From Seiridium cupressi (taxonomy: Eukaryota; Ascomycota; Sordariomycetes; Amphisphaeriales; Sporocadaceae): a stretch of DNA of 64,000 nucleotides. This document shows positions 34,070-45,600 of this stretch, piece by piece. The translations under genes and the position numbers were made by a program. The stretch lies in assembly GCA_036674765.1 (NCBI GenBank), contig JARVKI010000019.1, forward strand, positions 248,001 through 312,000, in the 5' to 3' direction. The notes below the pieces were generated by a model. The model saw only the letters and a list, made by a program, of their open reading frames with translations. It searched no databases and had not been told where the DNA came from. Each line of letters starts with the position of its first letter. Position 1 is the stretch's first letter.

Positions 34070-37000
34070 ATGTCAAGTCAACAGCGATTGGCCCGGCCTG
34101 CAAGTTTGCGGTTTGTAGCACATGCGCCCGTCGCTAGAAGTGTCAGCATCCGTCGAGCCACTTCATCGGCCCAAACTCTGAGTAACCGACGAAAACCCAT
34201 CTGCAGGCCCAGCGCGGCGGAAAGGCAAAGCGATTCCCACGCTCGGCTTCCCCTTCTGGACACGCCCACTACTGGCGCTCCAATTTTGTTCGCCCTCGGA
34301 ACTGCGGCCTCAACCTCATCTCTACTCGCATCATCAGTTGACTCGGCACACGCCCGTCGCTCTGCCTCCCACTCGAGCAGGCCTTTTTCCACCCAGTGCC
34401 GTGCTCGGCCATCCTCCACCAAATTTTCGTCCACCTCTGTACCCCGCCGTAGCTTCTCGCGTACATACCCCGCCATGGTTGCGCAGAAGCTGGATGGCAA
34501 TGCCATCGCGAAGACTATTCGCGAGAGGATTGCCGCTGAGATTGCCGAGAAGCAGAAGTTGAACCCGAGATACACGCCATGTCTCAAGATTATTCAAGGT
34601 ATGGCTTGAGAGACCAACTTCACTCGGTGCCGATACTGACATGGACGGTCTGCAGTGGGCGAACGACCCGACTCTAGTACGTTGTGATATTTACCATGAC
34701 ATGATCTATTCGTGTATCTGTATAGAACCTAACAAGTAGTTAGCTACCTATGTGCGTATGAAGCTCAAGGCTGCTGCTGAGGTAAGTTGTCGTTCCCGCC
34801 GTTGAGCAAGGGGCATATGTTATCTAACACCTCGAATAAAGGCAAATATCAGTTGTGAGAAGCTGGACTTTCCCGAGTCTATCACCGAGGCTGAGCTCCT
34901 TGCCAAGCTCCATCAGCTTAACAATGACCCTGCAGTCAATGGTATATTGGTGCAGCTTCCCCTACCTAAGCACATCAATGAGTATATCGTCACATCTGCT
35001 GTGGCCGATGACAAGGATGTTGATGGCTTTGGGACCGTCAACATCGGCGAGTTAGCCAAGAAGGGCGGCCAGCCCTTGTTCATCCCATGCACACCGAAAG
35101 GTGTCATGGTGCTTCTCAAAGAGGCTGGCGTCGAGCTGAAGGGCAAGAATGCCGTTGTCCTTGGTCGCAGCGACATTGTTGGCAGCCCTGTCAGCTATCT
35201 GCTCAAGAACGCCGATGCCACCGTCACTGTCTGCCACTCCAAGACCCAGGATTTACAAGACCACCTGAAGAAAGCAGACATCGTCGTTGCTGCCATTGGA
35301 AAAGCCAAGTTTGTCAAGGGAGAGTGGCTTAAGCCAGGCGCTGTGGTTATCGATGTCGGCACGAATTACGTGCCCGACAGCACCAAGAAGAGCGGCCAGG
35401 CTTTGGTCGGAGACGTTGATTTCGAGTCTGCTTCTGAGATTGCATCAGTCATCACGCCCGTACCCGGCGGTGTCGGCCCTATGACCGTCGCTATGCTGCT
35501 GCAGAATGTTGTTGATTCTGCCAACACATATCTGGACAGGCAAAAGCAGAGACACATTGAGCCGTTGCCGCTCCACCTCAAGTCACCAGTCCCGTCAGAT
35601 ATTGAGGTCTCCAGAGCTCAGGTGCCAAAGCACATTACAAAAGTCGCCGAAGAGGTTGGCATTTCTGCCCATGAATTGGAGCCATATGGATCCTACAAGG
35701 CAAAGGTTGATCTTAGCCTGCTCAAGCGTCTGGAGCACCGCAGAAATGGCCGTTACGTTGCTGTGACGGGCATTACCCCCACACCGCTAGGTGAGGGCAA
35801 GTCAACCACAACCATGGGTCTTGCACAGGCTCTTGGCGCTCACCTCGACCGACTCACATTCGCCAATGTTCGCCAACCCAGTCAGGGCCCAACTTTTGGA
35901 ATCAAGGGCGGTGCTGCTGGTGGCGGTTACAGTCAGGTTATTCCCATGGATGAGTTCAACCTACACTTGACTGGCGATATCCATGCCATCACTGCTGCCA
36001 ACAACTTGCTCGCCGCTGCCATCGAAACCCGTATCTTCCACGAGAACACCCAGAAAGACGGTCCTCTCTACCGGCGATTAGTGCCCGCGAAGAACGGAAA
36101 GAGACAGTTCATTCCTGTCATGTTCAAACGTCTGAAGAAGCTGGGCATTGACAAGACAAACCCAGATGACCTGACCGAGGACGAGATCCGCCGTTTTGCG
36201 CGGCTGGACATTGATCCCGAAACCATCACCTGGCGACGAGTTCTGGATGTGAACGACCGTCACCTGCGGGGTATCACCGTCGGCACTGCCCCCACGGAGA
36301 ATGGTCAGACACGAGAGACTGGTTTCGATATATCTGTTGCCAGTGAATGTATGGCTATCCTTGCCATGAGTACCGACCTTGCAGACATGAGGGAGCGTCT
36401 CGGCCGTATGGTGGTTGCCACTTCTCGGGGTGGTGATCCAGTCACTTGTGACGATATTGGTGCTGGTGGTGCCCTGACGGCATTGATGAAGGATGCTATC
36501 AAGCCCAACTTGATGCAGACTCTGGAGGGCACTCCGGTCTTCGTTCATGCTGGACCCTTCGCCAACATCTCCATTGGTAACAGCTCAATCATTGCTGACA
36601 GGCTTGCCCTCAAACTTACCGGCACGGAACCCGACGAGGATCACAATGACAAGGCTGGCTTCACTGTCACCGAGGCTGGATTCGATTTTACCATGGGTGG
36701 CGAACGTTTCTTCAACATCAAATGCCGCACGTCCGGCCTCGTGCCCGATGTAGTCGTTATCGTGGCCACTGTTCGTGCCTTGAAGGTGCACGGAGGTGGC
36801 CCTCCTATTGCCCCCGGAGCGCCACTCAATGCAGTTTACAAGGAGGAGAACGTTGAATACGTACGCAATGGGTGCGTAAACCTCGCGAAGCATATCCAAA
36901 ATGCGAAGAGCTTCGGCGTCCCTGTCGTGGTTGCGGTAAACAAATTCGCCACCGACACGGAGGCTGAGATTGCAGCTGTCCGAGAGGAGGCCATCAAGGC

Positions 37001-37478
37001 CGGCGCCGAGGACGCCATCTTGGCCAACCACTGGGCTGAGGGTGGCAAGGGAGCCGTCGACCTAGCCAAGGGCGTCATTGCTGCGGCTGAAAAGCCAAAG
37101 GACTTCAAACTCACGTACGAGCTGGATGGCAGCGTTCAATCCCGCATGGAGGCTATATGCCAGAAGATGTATGGCGCTGCCGCTGTGGAATTCTCCGAGC
37201 TAGCACAGAAGAAGGTCGACACATACACCAAGCAGGGTTATGGCAACCTGCCTATCTGCGTGGCGAAGACACAGTATTCACTCAGTCACGATCCCGATCT
37301 AAAGGGTGCCCCAACCGGATTCACAGTCCCCATCAGGGATGTCAGGATGGCCGCTGGCGCTGGATACTTGTACGCTCTAGCCGCAGACATTCAGACAATC
37401 CCAGGCCTACCTACAGCACCTGGATATCTGAATGTAGACGTGGACACCGAGACTGGCGAGATCGATGGTCTCTTTTAA
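34070..37478 (+). CDS. ADE3/MIS1-type: C1-tetrahydrofolate synthase (trifunctional)
   Basis: A 1074-residue protein from exons 34070-34598, 34656-34676, 34744-34781 and 34842-37478. The second exon is 21 bases and the third is 38. The N-terminal part is the methylene-THF dehydrogenase/cyclohydrolase ([10 protein letters not shown] near residue 303, [10 protein letters not shown] near 402). The C-terminal part is the formyl-THF synthetase, with the P-loop [11 protein letters not shown] near 512. It interconverts folate one-carbon units for purines, thymidylate and methionine. Residues 1-135 are rich in Arg and Ser with few acidic residues, like a mitochondrial presequence. An internal ATG at 34475 ([13 protein letters not shown]) would give a 939-residue cytosolic form. 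The last intron's acceptor is AAAG, an unusual but acceptable one. Dual localisation is inferred. Confidence 0.96.
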
Positions 37479-38554
37479 AAAGAAATAGCAGGCCCAATGC
37501 TGCGCTGAAAGTCAAGGGATTAGGGGTCACGACAAAAGCGCAGCATGAGTTGCACCATTTGTAGACCAAGTCCCCAAAGAATATTTTTCACTAAAAAACA
37601 GTGGTAAGTAAAATAAGCCATTGCAGAGGCAGTCGAACGCTCCGACTGCAATGGCAATGCTCCTTCAACAGAGCTCATCTAACGGCGTTCGTGGAGCCTA
37701 ATGATACCTTCAACGGCGAACTGGGGAAAACTTGATTTCTCACACTTGCATATTACTCATGTAGACACCCATCAGCTATATACAGTAGAATGGATATAGA
37801 TTCCTGGATCAATGGGATACAGCGTTCTACCAGAAGTTTCACTGTCCATTGTCCGTCCTTAGAGACTCGTAAAGACCTTGCATAAAAAGCGATGATGCCT
37901 CTTAGTCTCCAGGCTGTCGACTTGGGATTAGTAATTCCAGTTGGGGGCGAACAATTGAGAGGCCGCAGAACCGACTGTTCCCACGATTGACACACGTAAC
38001 TACATGGTGGTTCAGACGGCGGCAGTTCTGCCGACGACCGTGCACAACCTTGTGGCAAACATATCGATTGGTCTAGAGATGCCAGATAGATTAGGCACCT
38101 GCATGAGTCCAGTAGTCTACAATACCTACGATCATAGCAAATATGGCCTGAGTTTTAATTTGTTAAATGGTACGCAGCCATTAATCTGACAAGTCCGTCG
38201 TTGAGAACTTGCTATTTGACATCGTGTTTCTTTCCGGCCATATAAATCCTCTCGTTGCCTTTAGTCCGTTCGCCTCGAATACTTTGCATTTAGCAGCCGA
38301 AAGAGGCAGTAGAATGCGAAACCATTTTCTGATTATCCTTGCATGCCATTCCAAGAGTGGCTAGAACCAATAGTCATAATTGGCTCTGGCCAATCGTGAT
38401 ACTACCAACATCTCGTACCCCGGATTTTCCCTACGACGCAGTGTCACAACTGGCGTCATCGGGTCTTCTTCATTACTCTCTCGGATCCCATGGCGCTCAT
38501 AGAAGCCTGAGCAAGAATCGTGAAAGATTTCGCGTCGTGAACATCGCGAACAAC
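37479..38554. other. Intergenic stretch
   Basis: 3' flank of C1-THF synthase and upstream region of the P450. Short frames without motifs. Nothing recognised. Confidence 0.5.
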
Positions 38555-40511
38555 ATGGCACTCATGGAAGGTTTTCTTCTCTCCCAGTGGTACAATGCAA
38601 TCCCTCCACTCCTTCTGTTGATTGCATATATACTGCTGTCTCGTCGCTTCTTCTCCCCACTCGCCGATATCCCAGGTCCTTTCTGGGCCTCTCTGAGTCG
38701 CCTTTGGCACAGCAAACATGCCATTTCGGGCGACCAGAACGTGGCAGTCACCAAACTCCACGAGAAACATGGTAGTTGTTCTGTCTACTTATGGGCCGAG
38801 ACGGATGCCTAACAGAGATAGGACATTTTGTGCGTATTGCCGACAATGAGGTCAGCATAACACATCCCGACGCGATCAAAGAGGTTTTCCTTGGTCCAAT
38901 GAAAAAGGTAAGACGGCATGTCCATTCTTGAATTCGACACGTATCGGCCGAATTCGCTCATGTATTGCCAGGAAGCGTGGGACATACATTCTCGAGTCCT
39001 CAATTGACTCTTCGGGCTTTGCTTGTCGAGTGTGATCATTGTCTTGAGAGCCCTATGTTCCCGAGACTTGATTCATAACTCTTACGAGCTATCCTCGAGG
39101 GCCTTTACTAACATTGATTTGATGACAGGTATAGCTTCTTTGCCTTGGCAGGCCCCAGCCACCAGTCGCCCTTCAGCACCATCGATCCAGCACGGAAGGC
39201 AGAGCTCACGAGAACCTATGCAGCAGGATTTTCTCTATCCAACATTCTCAGAAATGAGGAAGGCATGAACGATACTGTTGGACTATTATTGGACCGCTTG
39301 AATGATTTATGTGAAAAGGCCGAGCCGGTTGACCTTGACAAGTGGATAAACTTCTGTTCCTTCGACGTGAGTGCTGCTGTCTTCTGAAGAGATGACTTGA
39401 AAACCGATCACCAAATTTCAGCTCTTGGGAGAGGCCATATTCTCCAAACCATTTGGCTACCTGCGGGAGGGCAGAGACGTGGGAAACTCAATCGAGAACA
39501 ACAAGTTTCTGAGCATGCTCAGTGCGTGTGCCGCCCACCACGGATTCATGCGTCTGCTCGGCCGCCTCTTCCTTGGTAATCCTCTGATCAGCCGGACGGG
39601 TATCTTGCCCATGGCCCATCTCGCCAATACCTGCATGAGGAATCTGGCCGAGCTGGAGACGAACGACGACAGCCGCTTCGATATGGTCGCCTACTGTTAC
39701 CGCAGTTTCCGGCAGCACCCTGACCGTATAAGTCTTGGGGACTACCACGCCCAGGTCATCTCCGTCTTGGGCGCGGGCGGTGACACGGTCGCCTGTGCTT
39801 TGCAGTCCTTCATGTATCACATGATTCGGGCTCCGGGCCTGTGGAAACGTGCACAGAACGAGATCGACGCAGCGCGTGGTAAGGGCCTCTGTGGAGATCG
39901 CGTCGTCTCCTATACTGATGCAATCCAATTGCATTTTACGGCCGCCTGTATCAAAGAGGCCCTGAGAATACATCCCCCGGTTCCATGGAATTTGCCAAGG
40001 GTATGGAAGAATGAGGTAAAGATTAGAGAAAAAAGTAAGCAATTTGTCCAAAGATTATTCTCGATTCCATGGACAACTCTGAGCTGAATACTTCATAGCT
40101 TTCCCAGCCGGCGTAACCTTGTCGGTCAACCCCTGGGCTATCCATCATTCCAAGGCAATATGGGGAGAAGATGCACACGAGTTCAGTCCAGATAGATGGC
40201 TCGACATGGATAGTTGAAAGATGGAAAGATACTTCTTGCCAGTAAGTTGCCCCTTTTCTTTATAGCAGGTCGTGCCTGTTACACCATCATTACCTGCACG
40301 CTGACAGAGATTCGGGCAGTTTGGAGCTGGAGCGTACATGTGTCCAGGCCAGAGCCTTGCCAGGGTCGAATTGACCAAAGTTACTGCGACACTGGTACAA
40401 GATTATAATATTCAAATGGTTGACCCGCAGCATAGCTGGGAGTGGAAGGCCTACTTCACTATTGTTCCTTAGAATTGGCCCGTCTATCTCGAGAAGAGGG
40501 AGACTGGATAG
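38555..40511 (+). pseudogene. Cytochrome P450 with two in-frame stops
   Basis: An N-terminal membrane anchor (PPLLLLIAYILLS) and a proline-rich hinge (ADIPGPFWASLSR) begin at 38555. Exons, with spliced introns, are about 38555-38771, 38816-38907, 39129-39366, 39422-40034, 40099-40241 and 40320-40511. The I-helix reads GAGGDTVA, the K-helix has KEALR, and the heme loop is FGAGAYMCPG with its ligand cysteine. Two stops interrupt otherwise good sequence: TGA at 40215-40217 before KMERYFLP, and TAG at 40470-40472 before NWPVYLEKRE. The exon 2/3 junction is also out of phase and hits a stop unless a small exon was missed. Both stops can be explained by C-to-T changes (from CGA and CAG). The family is pisatin-demethylase-like P450s by general layout; the substrate is unknown. 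Confidence 0.8.
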
Positions 40512-40993
40512 AAAAGGCGACTGAATGTCAAAGAGGCATCAGGCTGAACCAAATGAATCACAAGAGAGCAACGCCATATTCGTCATGCAAGCTAGGTTCG
40601 AGTCAAGAGACGGTTATTTACAGGATCGACGAGAAGTCACTAGTCTAGGCCAGAGCAGCTATAAACATTGCATTGAGCACACATATATCTTAACGACAGA
40701 GAAAATTGTTATATTTAATTTGATGAAACTTGAGCAATGATCTCCATGAATGGATGCACAGTGCTACATAGAAACCATGGTTCTGATAATATTCTCAAGG
40801 GATAGGGGCGTCGAGAAAGACCCGCCGCCTGAGGCCCCGCCTTTTCTGAGCCCCCCCGGGTCTGCACCACGCTTCGGGTTTTGTTGCGTTGCCTGACACT
40901 AATCGCTACAGCCAAGGACCTCGACTACGACATAGGAAGCACATGCAATCTCTCGGCTTCCATTTTGATGCTGTTACTGATTAGGGTTTCCCA
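40512..40993. other. Intergenic stretch
   Basis: Between the P450 and the F-box gene. A C-rich patch lies near 40810-40870. No gene seen. Confidence 0.5.
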
Positions 40994-41830
40994 ATGGTCA
41001 TGGCCGGACTTGCCAGCGTACCCCTCGAGATCCTCAGCTCGATCCTAGATTATGTCTACAACATCGACCTCCAGGCCCTCATCACGTCACAGCGGGTGAG
41101 CAGAAGCTTCCACGCCGTCATCCAGGACATTCTATCACGTCAATATGCTCGGCCCCGAAGAAAATCTTCTGTTGAGCACGGCGTCTGTCTCCCTGCAGTG
41201 AATTCACTCCTATGGCGCAACTTCCGTCCTCTCTTTGCCGCCACCGAGTGTTTCACGCCCGAGGAGCGCGCGCGGATCATCTACCTCACCATCGAGGGCG
41301 ACAATACCTTGCCCTTCAAGCGCCTGCCCTGGTCGCGGGACGAGAAGGTCCGCGAGGCTTTTGTCCGCCCCGAGGCCACTTGGAGGAAGTTGAGCATCAC
41401 CCAGCCTTGGCAGGAGCCCATCACGCACCTGGAGGTGATCCGAAGCTACACAAGCGAGGTTGACGACACTGTCGAGTACGTATGTGTCGACCTGCGCGGT
41501 GGCAGCCTGACCATGGGGGTTTTATACGACGTCCTCCTCAGCGACCAAGTGCACTTTGAAGACGAGACGGGAGACTGGGAGCTGCTGCTCGGCAAGCGGC
41601 TGCGTAATCATGACCTGCTGCAGGAGTACGAGTGCTTCATCCCCAGTGACAGAGACTTGGTATACAGTGGGCTGGATGCGAGGCAATGCGCCATCCTCTA
41701 CGTGCAGGGAGCCATCACGGATGACGAGCCTGACTTGTGGCCTGTCGGTCACGATTGGAAACCGAGTGCTATCGGGACGATGCCGAGACTTCTGTCTTGG
41801 GACGGGGCAAGGCAGAGAGATCTGTGCTGA
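40994..41830 (+). CDS. F-box protein
   Basis: An intronless protein of 278 residues, or 276 from the second ATG at 41000, which is in a better context. It starts with an F-box-like segment (SVPLEILSSILDYVYNIDLQALITSQRVSRSFHAVIQ, about residues 8-45), which would bind Skp1. The middle contains FKRLPWSRDEKVREAFVRPEATWRKLSI, seen in a class of fungal F-box proteins that share PWxRD and RPEASWR motifs. The C-terminal half is not recognised. It is likely a substrate adaptor of an SCF ubiquitin ligase; the target is unknown. The gene is GC-rich relative to its surroundings. Confidence 0.85.
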   Translation: MVMAGLASVPLEILSSILDYVYNIDLQALITSQRVSRSFHAVIQDILSRQYARPRRKSSVEHGVCLPAVNSLLWRNFRPLFAATECFTPEERARIIYLTIEGDNTLPFKRLPWSRDEKVREAFVRPEATWRKLSITQPWQEPITHLEVIRSYTSEVDDTVEYVCVDLRGGSLTMGVLYDVLLSDQVHFEDETGDWELLLGKRLRNHDLLQEYECFIPSDRDLVYSGLDARQCAILYVQGAITDDEPDLWPVGHDWKPSAIGTMPRLLSWDGARQRDLC

Positions 41831-42683
41831 ACATGTGACGCCGCTCGAGACAGCCTTGTATTCTGTATTGCAGGCCGTGCTGGATCGTCCAAGAGTTGAT
41901 ACCTCACACGTGCTGTGAAGTGGAAGCGCACTGTTGCTAAAGTGACTGAGCCAACTTCGAACTCGCCGCAACAGGCGCCATTAAATGCCTTTCCAGGCGT
42001 ATCCAAAGGCCAACAAAACAACACAAGGCTAGATGGAGACTATGTTAACTTGCAAGTTCAGTCTCTGATTTGAATGACGGCACCGTCCACGAGCATAGGG
42101 CTAGCCGATCTGCCTACGTTACTCGAGGTCGTCGTAGTCTGCCCATTTCGAGCAACTAATGAGTGAGATGACTGCCAAGCAGCTCTACCCTTGGGCGAAA
42201 AGGCATGCGAGCCTCGTTGCCCGGGACGCTCCCTCTAGGCACTCGACAAGGAATCATTAAGTTAGGTAGCAGAGGTCAAAGACACTGGCGCATTTCAAGG
42301 CAAACAGCAATGAATGTTGGAAAATCGTGTTGATATTAGCGCAATCGCACCGGACGATAAACATGTGCCGACATTGGCTGTCCCATAAATGATGCGCTGA
42401 TGGGTAAGATCGCCCAACGCCAAATGCTCATGTAACCATTACTCCATGCCAAAAACAAATCGCAGAACTCATGCTATGGACTACTTGTGTATGCATCCTA
42501 TGCTGTTAGAGCTCTCTCACCGAGGCTATGACATGACCATAGCGTTTACTTGCGCGTCGCACGACCTGACCCTCTAAACAAGCATATCAACGTGGCGTAC
42601 ATACGTACTTCGAACTGGTAGCCATGCCCCAGATCCGACTTGGTCCAAAGGGAATGCCATGACCAGGCCAAATCCCTACACTA
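41831..42683. other. Convergent intergenic region
   Basis: 3' flanks of the F-box gene and FHL1. Short frames only; nothing recognised. Confidence 0.5.
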
Positions 42684-45600
42684 TCACGGTGCCGACGTGG
42701 CGAGCTTTTTAGGTTCGGGTTGTTGTTGTGTGCTGTCGGTACCCGGACCATGAATACTTTCATAGGACCGTTTTTGACCTTGGCCCATAATTTGCTCCAT
42801 GACACCCGCGCTTGGCTTGGTAGTGGGCGGCGGAGCGGGACTGGTCATCTTAGCGAGAGGGGGTTGAGTCACGGCCTGTGGAAGAGGGCTTATTGTCTTC
42901 ATTGGAGGTGCTTCATATGTAGCACCAGTACTAGTGCTTGTAGTTGGCGCTGTACTAGCAGGATCTGACACTGAAGGGGCCCGCGAGACAGGCACTGCCT
43001 GTAAAGCCGGCGATGGAGCAACAGTCTGTGATGTCGTTGACCCTTGCGCGGAAGTAGGGGCCTGGGCAAAAGCAGGAGCTGGAGTAGAGCCGGGAGCCTG
43101 GGTTTGAGCTGGAACCGGGGCTGGGGTTTGGGCTGAGCTTGGATGAGTAGACGCTGAATTCTGACGGATTACCGATGGGCGGGCTACTGACACTGCGCCT
43201 GGTCGCATGATCGATGGGCGCATGGTAGATATCGCGGGCTTTGCAATTGTTGGTGCACTTGATGCATTTGGCAATGTCGAAGAAGTTGCTATCGCTCCGG
43301 ACGACGTATTTGCTTGACCTGGCGCCGGCGAAGCAGACGGTGCATGACGTAGTGCCGGACTTGGTGATGCTTGCGAGGGCTGTGCTGGCGAGGCTGCCGT
43401 ATCTGCTTGCGAATTGAACTTTTTCCTCACGTTGTTAATAATCTTCGTCACTTCCGTAACCAGCAGGTCATTGACTTGTTCCCAACCCTTAACCTTGCCG
43501 GCATTGGGGAGGCCCTTGGCTTGGTTAACAGCAGACTCCATAATGAAATCAGCTTGTGCGCATTTGCTTCGAAAAGTCTTCATGAAATTGTCTCTAAAAA
43601 TCGCAAGTGACGACTCTATTTCCAATTCTGCGGGGGACATTGTCGCTGGGCTAGGCTGAGGCGCGGGGGTCTGTTGTTTCGGAGGAGGCGCAGGCCTTGG
43701 TGTCGATGCGGTTGCCAGAGCGGGTGCGGGTGCTGGTGCCGACGCTGACACTGACGCCGGTGCTGGTACTGGGGCAGGCGTGGGTGCTGGGGACTCCGAG
43801 GGCTGAATTGGTTCTTTATCAAGAATCTTGAGTACCTCGTTAGTAAGCCTCGATTCCACCTTCTGATATCCTGCCAGAGTAGGCAATGCAGGAAGACCAA
43901 AAGCCTTATTGATGGCCGTTTCGACTAGTTGTTGGATTTTGGAGTGGCTGATGCCCAACGACAACAACATCTTCATCATCTGCGCCTTGAATGCGACAAC
44001 CTTCTGGTTTTCATCTGGGTTTCCTAGTCCACCTCTAGCTCCAGCAGACGACGCAGTGGTGTCATTCGCCTGTGGTCGTGGGGTTGGTACCACTTGCTGT
44101 GGTAGAGCCGGCTGTTGACCGTGAGGGCTTGGTGCTATGTTCGCTGTGCGGAACTGAGCATTGGTAGTTGATCCCGATCCGGGATACGGAGAGCTGTAGG
44201 CACCTTGCGGTGCCACTTGCCTCGGCAGTACGGACGAGCCTGGTGTTCCCGACAATCGCGAAGCAGACTGTCCTTGAACTTGTGGCGTATGAGCCACTTG
44301 TCCATTGGCCTGAGCTTGCGAGCCTGCGTAATTCTGAAGAGGCTGGCCGGAAGCGGGTTGGACATAGTTTTGGTGCTGCTGATTGGTTGACATGGTGTTT
44401 CCCGACAGTCCCTCCGCGAACTGGAGAGTCCCTTGCTGCATGTAGTTTGGGTGATGATAGTAAGTCTGCTGGCCCATCTGATGCAGCGAACCCATTTGGC
44501 GTTCTGGTGTAGGGGGTTTCCTCTTCTTTCCTGCATCAAGATCGATACCATGGACTCGCTGCCACAGGCCAGTCTCCTCGTTCTTCTTGAACCCATCGTT
44601 CCCAATGAGATTATGGCGTACGCTACTTTCCCATCCTTTGGTCTCGGCGGAAAAGTAGTACCAGGGGTACGCCGCTGTGATCCGTTTGTATATCTGCTTC
44701 AAGGACAAGCCCTCCTCGGGTCCAGCCTGCAAAGCCTCGTCGATGAGGTGGACATAGTTCTTGGCTGGCTTCTTCAGCTGCTCATGCGTGTAGTCCTCGA
44801 TCTTGAGGTCCAGAGGTGGAGATTTAGGCCGTACTTTCTTGTCTTTCTTCTCCCTCATGCGCCTCTCTGCATCTGAACCTTCTTCGCCGTCCTCCCTCTT
44901 TCGCTTAGTATATTTGCGTTTCTCAGGTCTGTCGCCATCATCCGGTAGAGGATTCTTCCTCGGTCGGCCCACGGGGCGCTTGATCTTCTCGCCTTGAGGC
45001 TCCTGTGGTAGAGTCTTCTTTGAAAGTCGTTGAGCCTCGAGGTGCTTCTTGAGCAGGCGGCGCTCTCGCTTGGACATGATTCCGTCTTTTGGCGGCCGAC
45101 CCGGCCCACGCCTCCGGGGTAGTACGAAATCCGGGGGTAGCTCTCCTCCACCTTCGACAGACTGCAAAAGTGCAGCAGCGGTTGCAGCGTCCATGTAAGG
45201 GAGCCCTTGATCATCCCCGAGAAACTCGGATTGGTCCTCGAGTGCTGCAGCTTCTTCTCCTTCGTCGTCGTCTTCTCCCAAATCTTCGTCTCCGTCATCT
45301 GACACTGGAGGCGGCGTTCTTACAATCTGGAGGGGAGACGGACTGTCAGTATTGCGGAGGAACTTCTTCTTCTGTTCCTGGTCTGAATGTTCAAATTCCA
45401 GACTCATTTCCTTGCCCCCAACTGAGCAACGCTTGCTAGATGCTTCCTCTGCGTCGTGCAGGTCCTCAGCTCCAGTTTTGCCTGTCTCAACGCCATTGAT
45501 GACAAAAAAGAACTCGACATCCTTGATTTGAAGTCGACTGCCGCTGCGAACAGTGACAGGCTCGTCAGAGCCATAATGTACGTCGTCGCAGAAAAAACCA

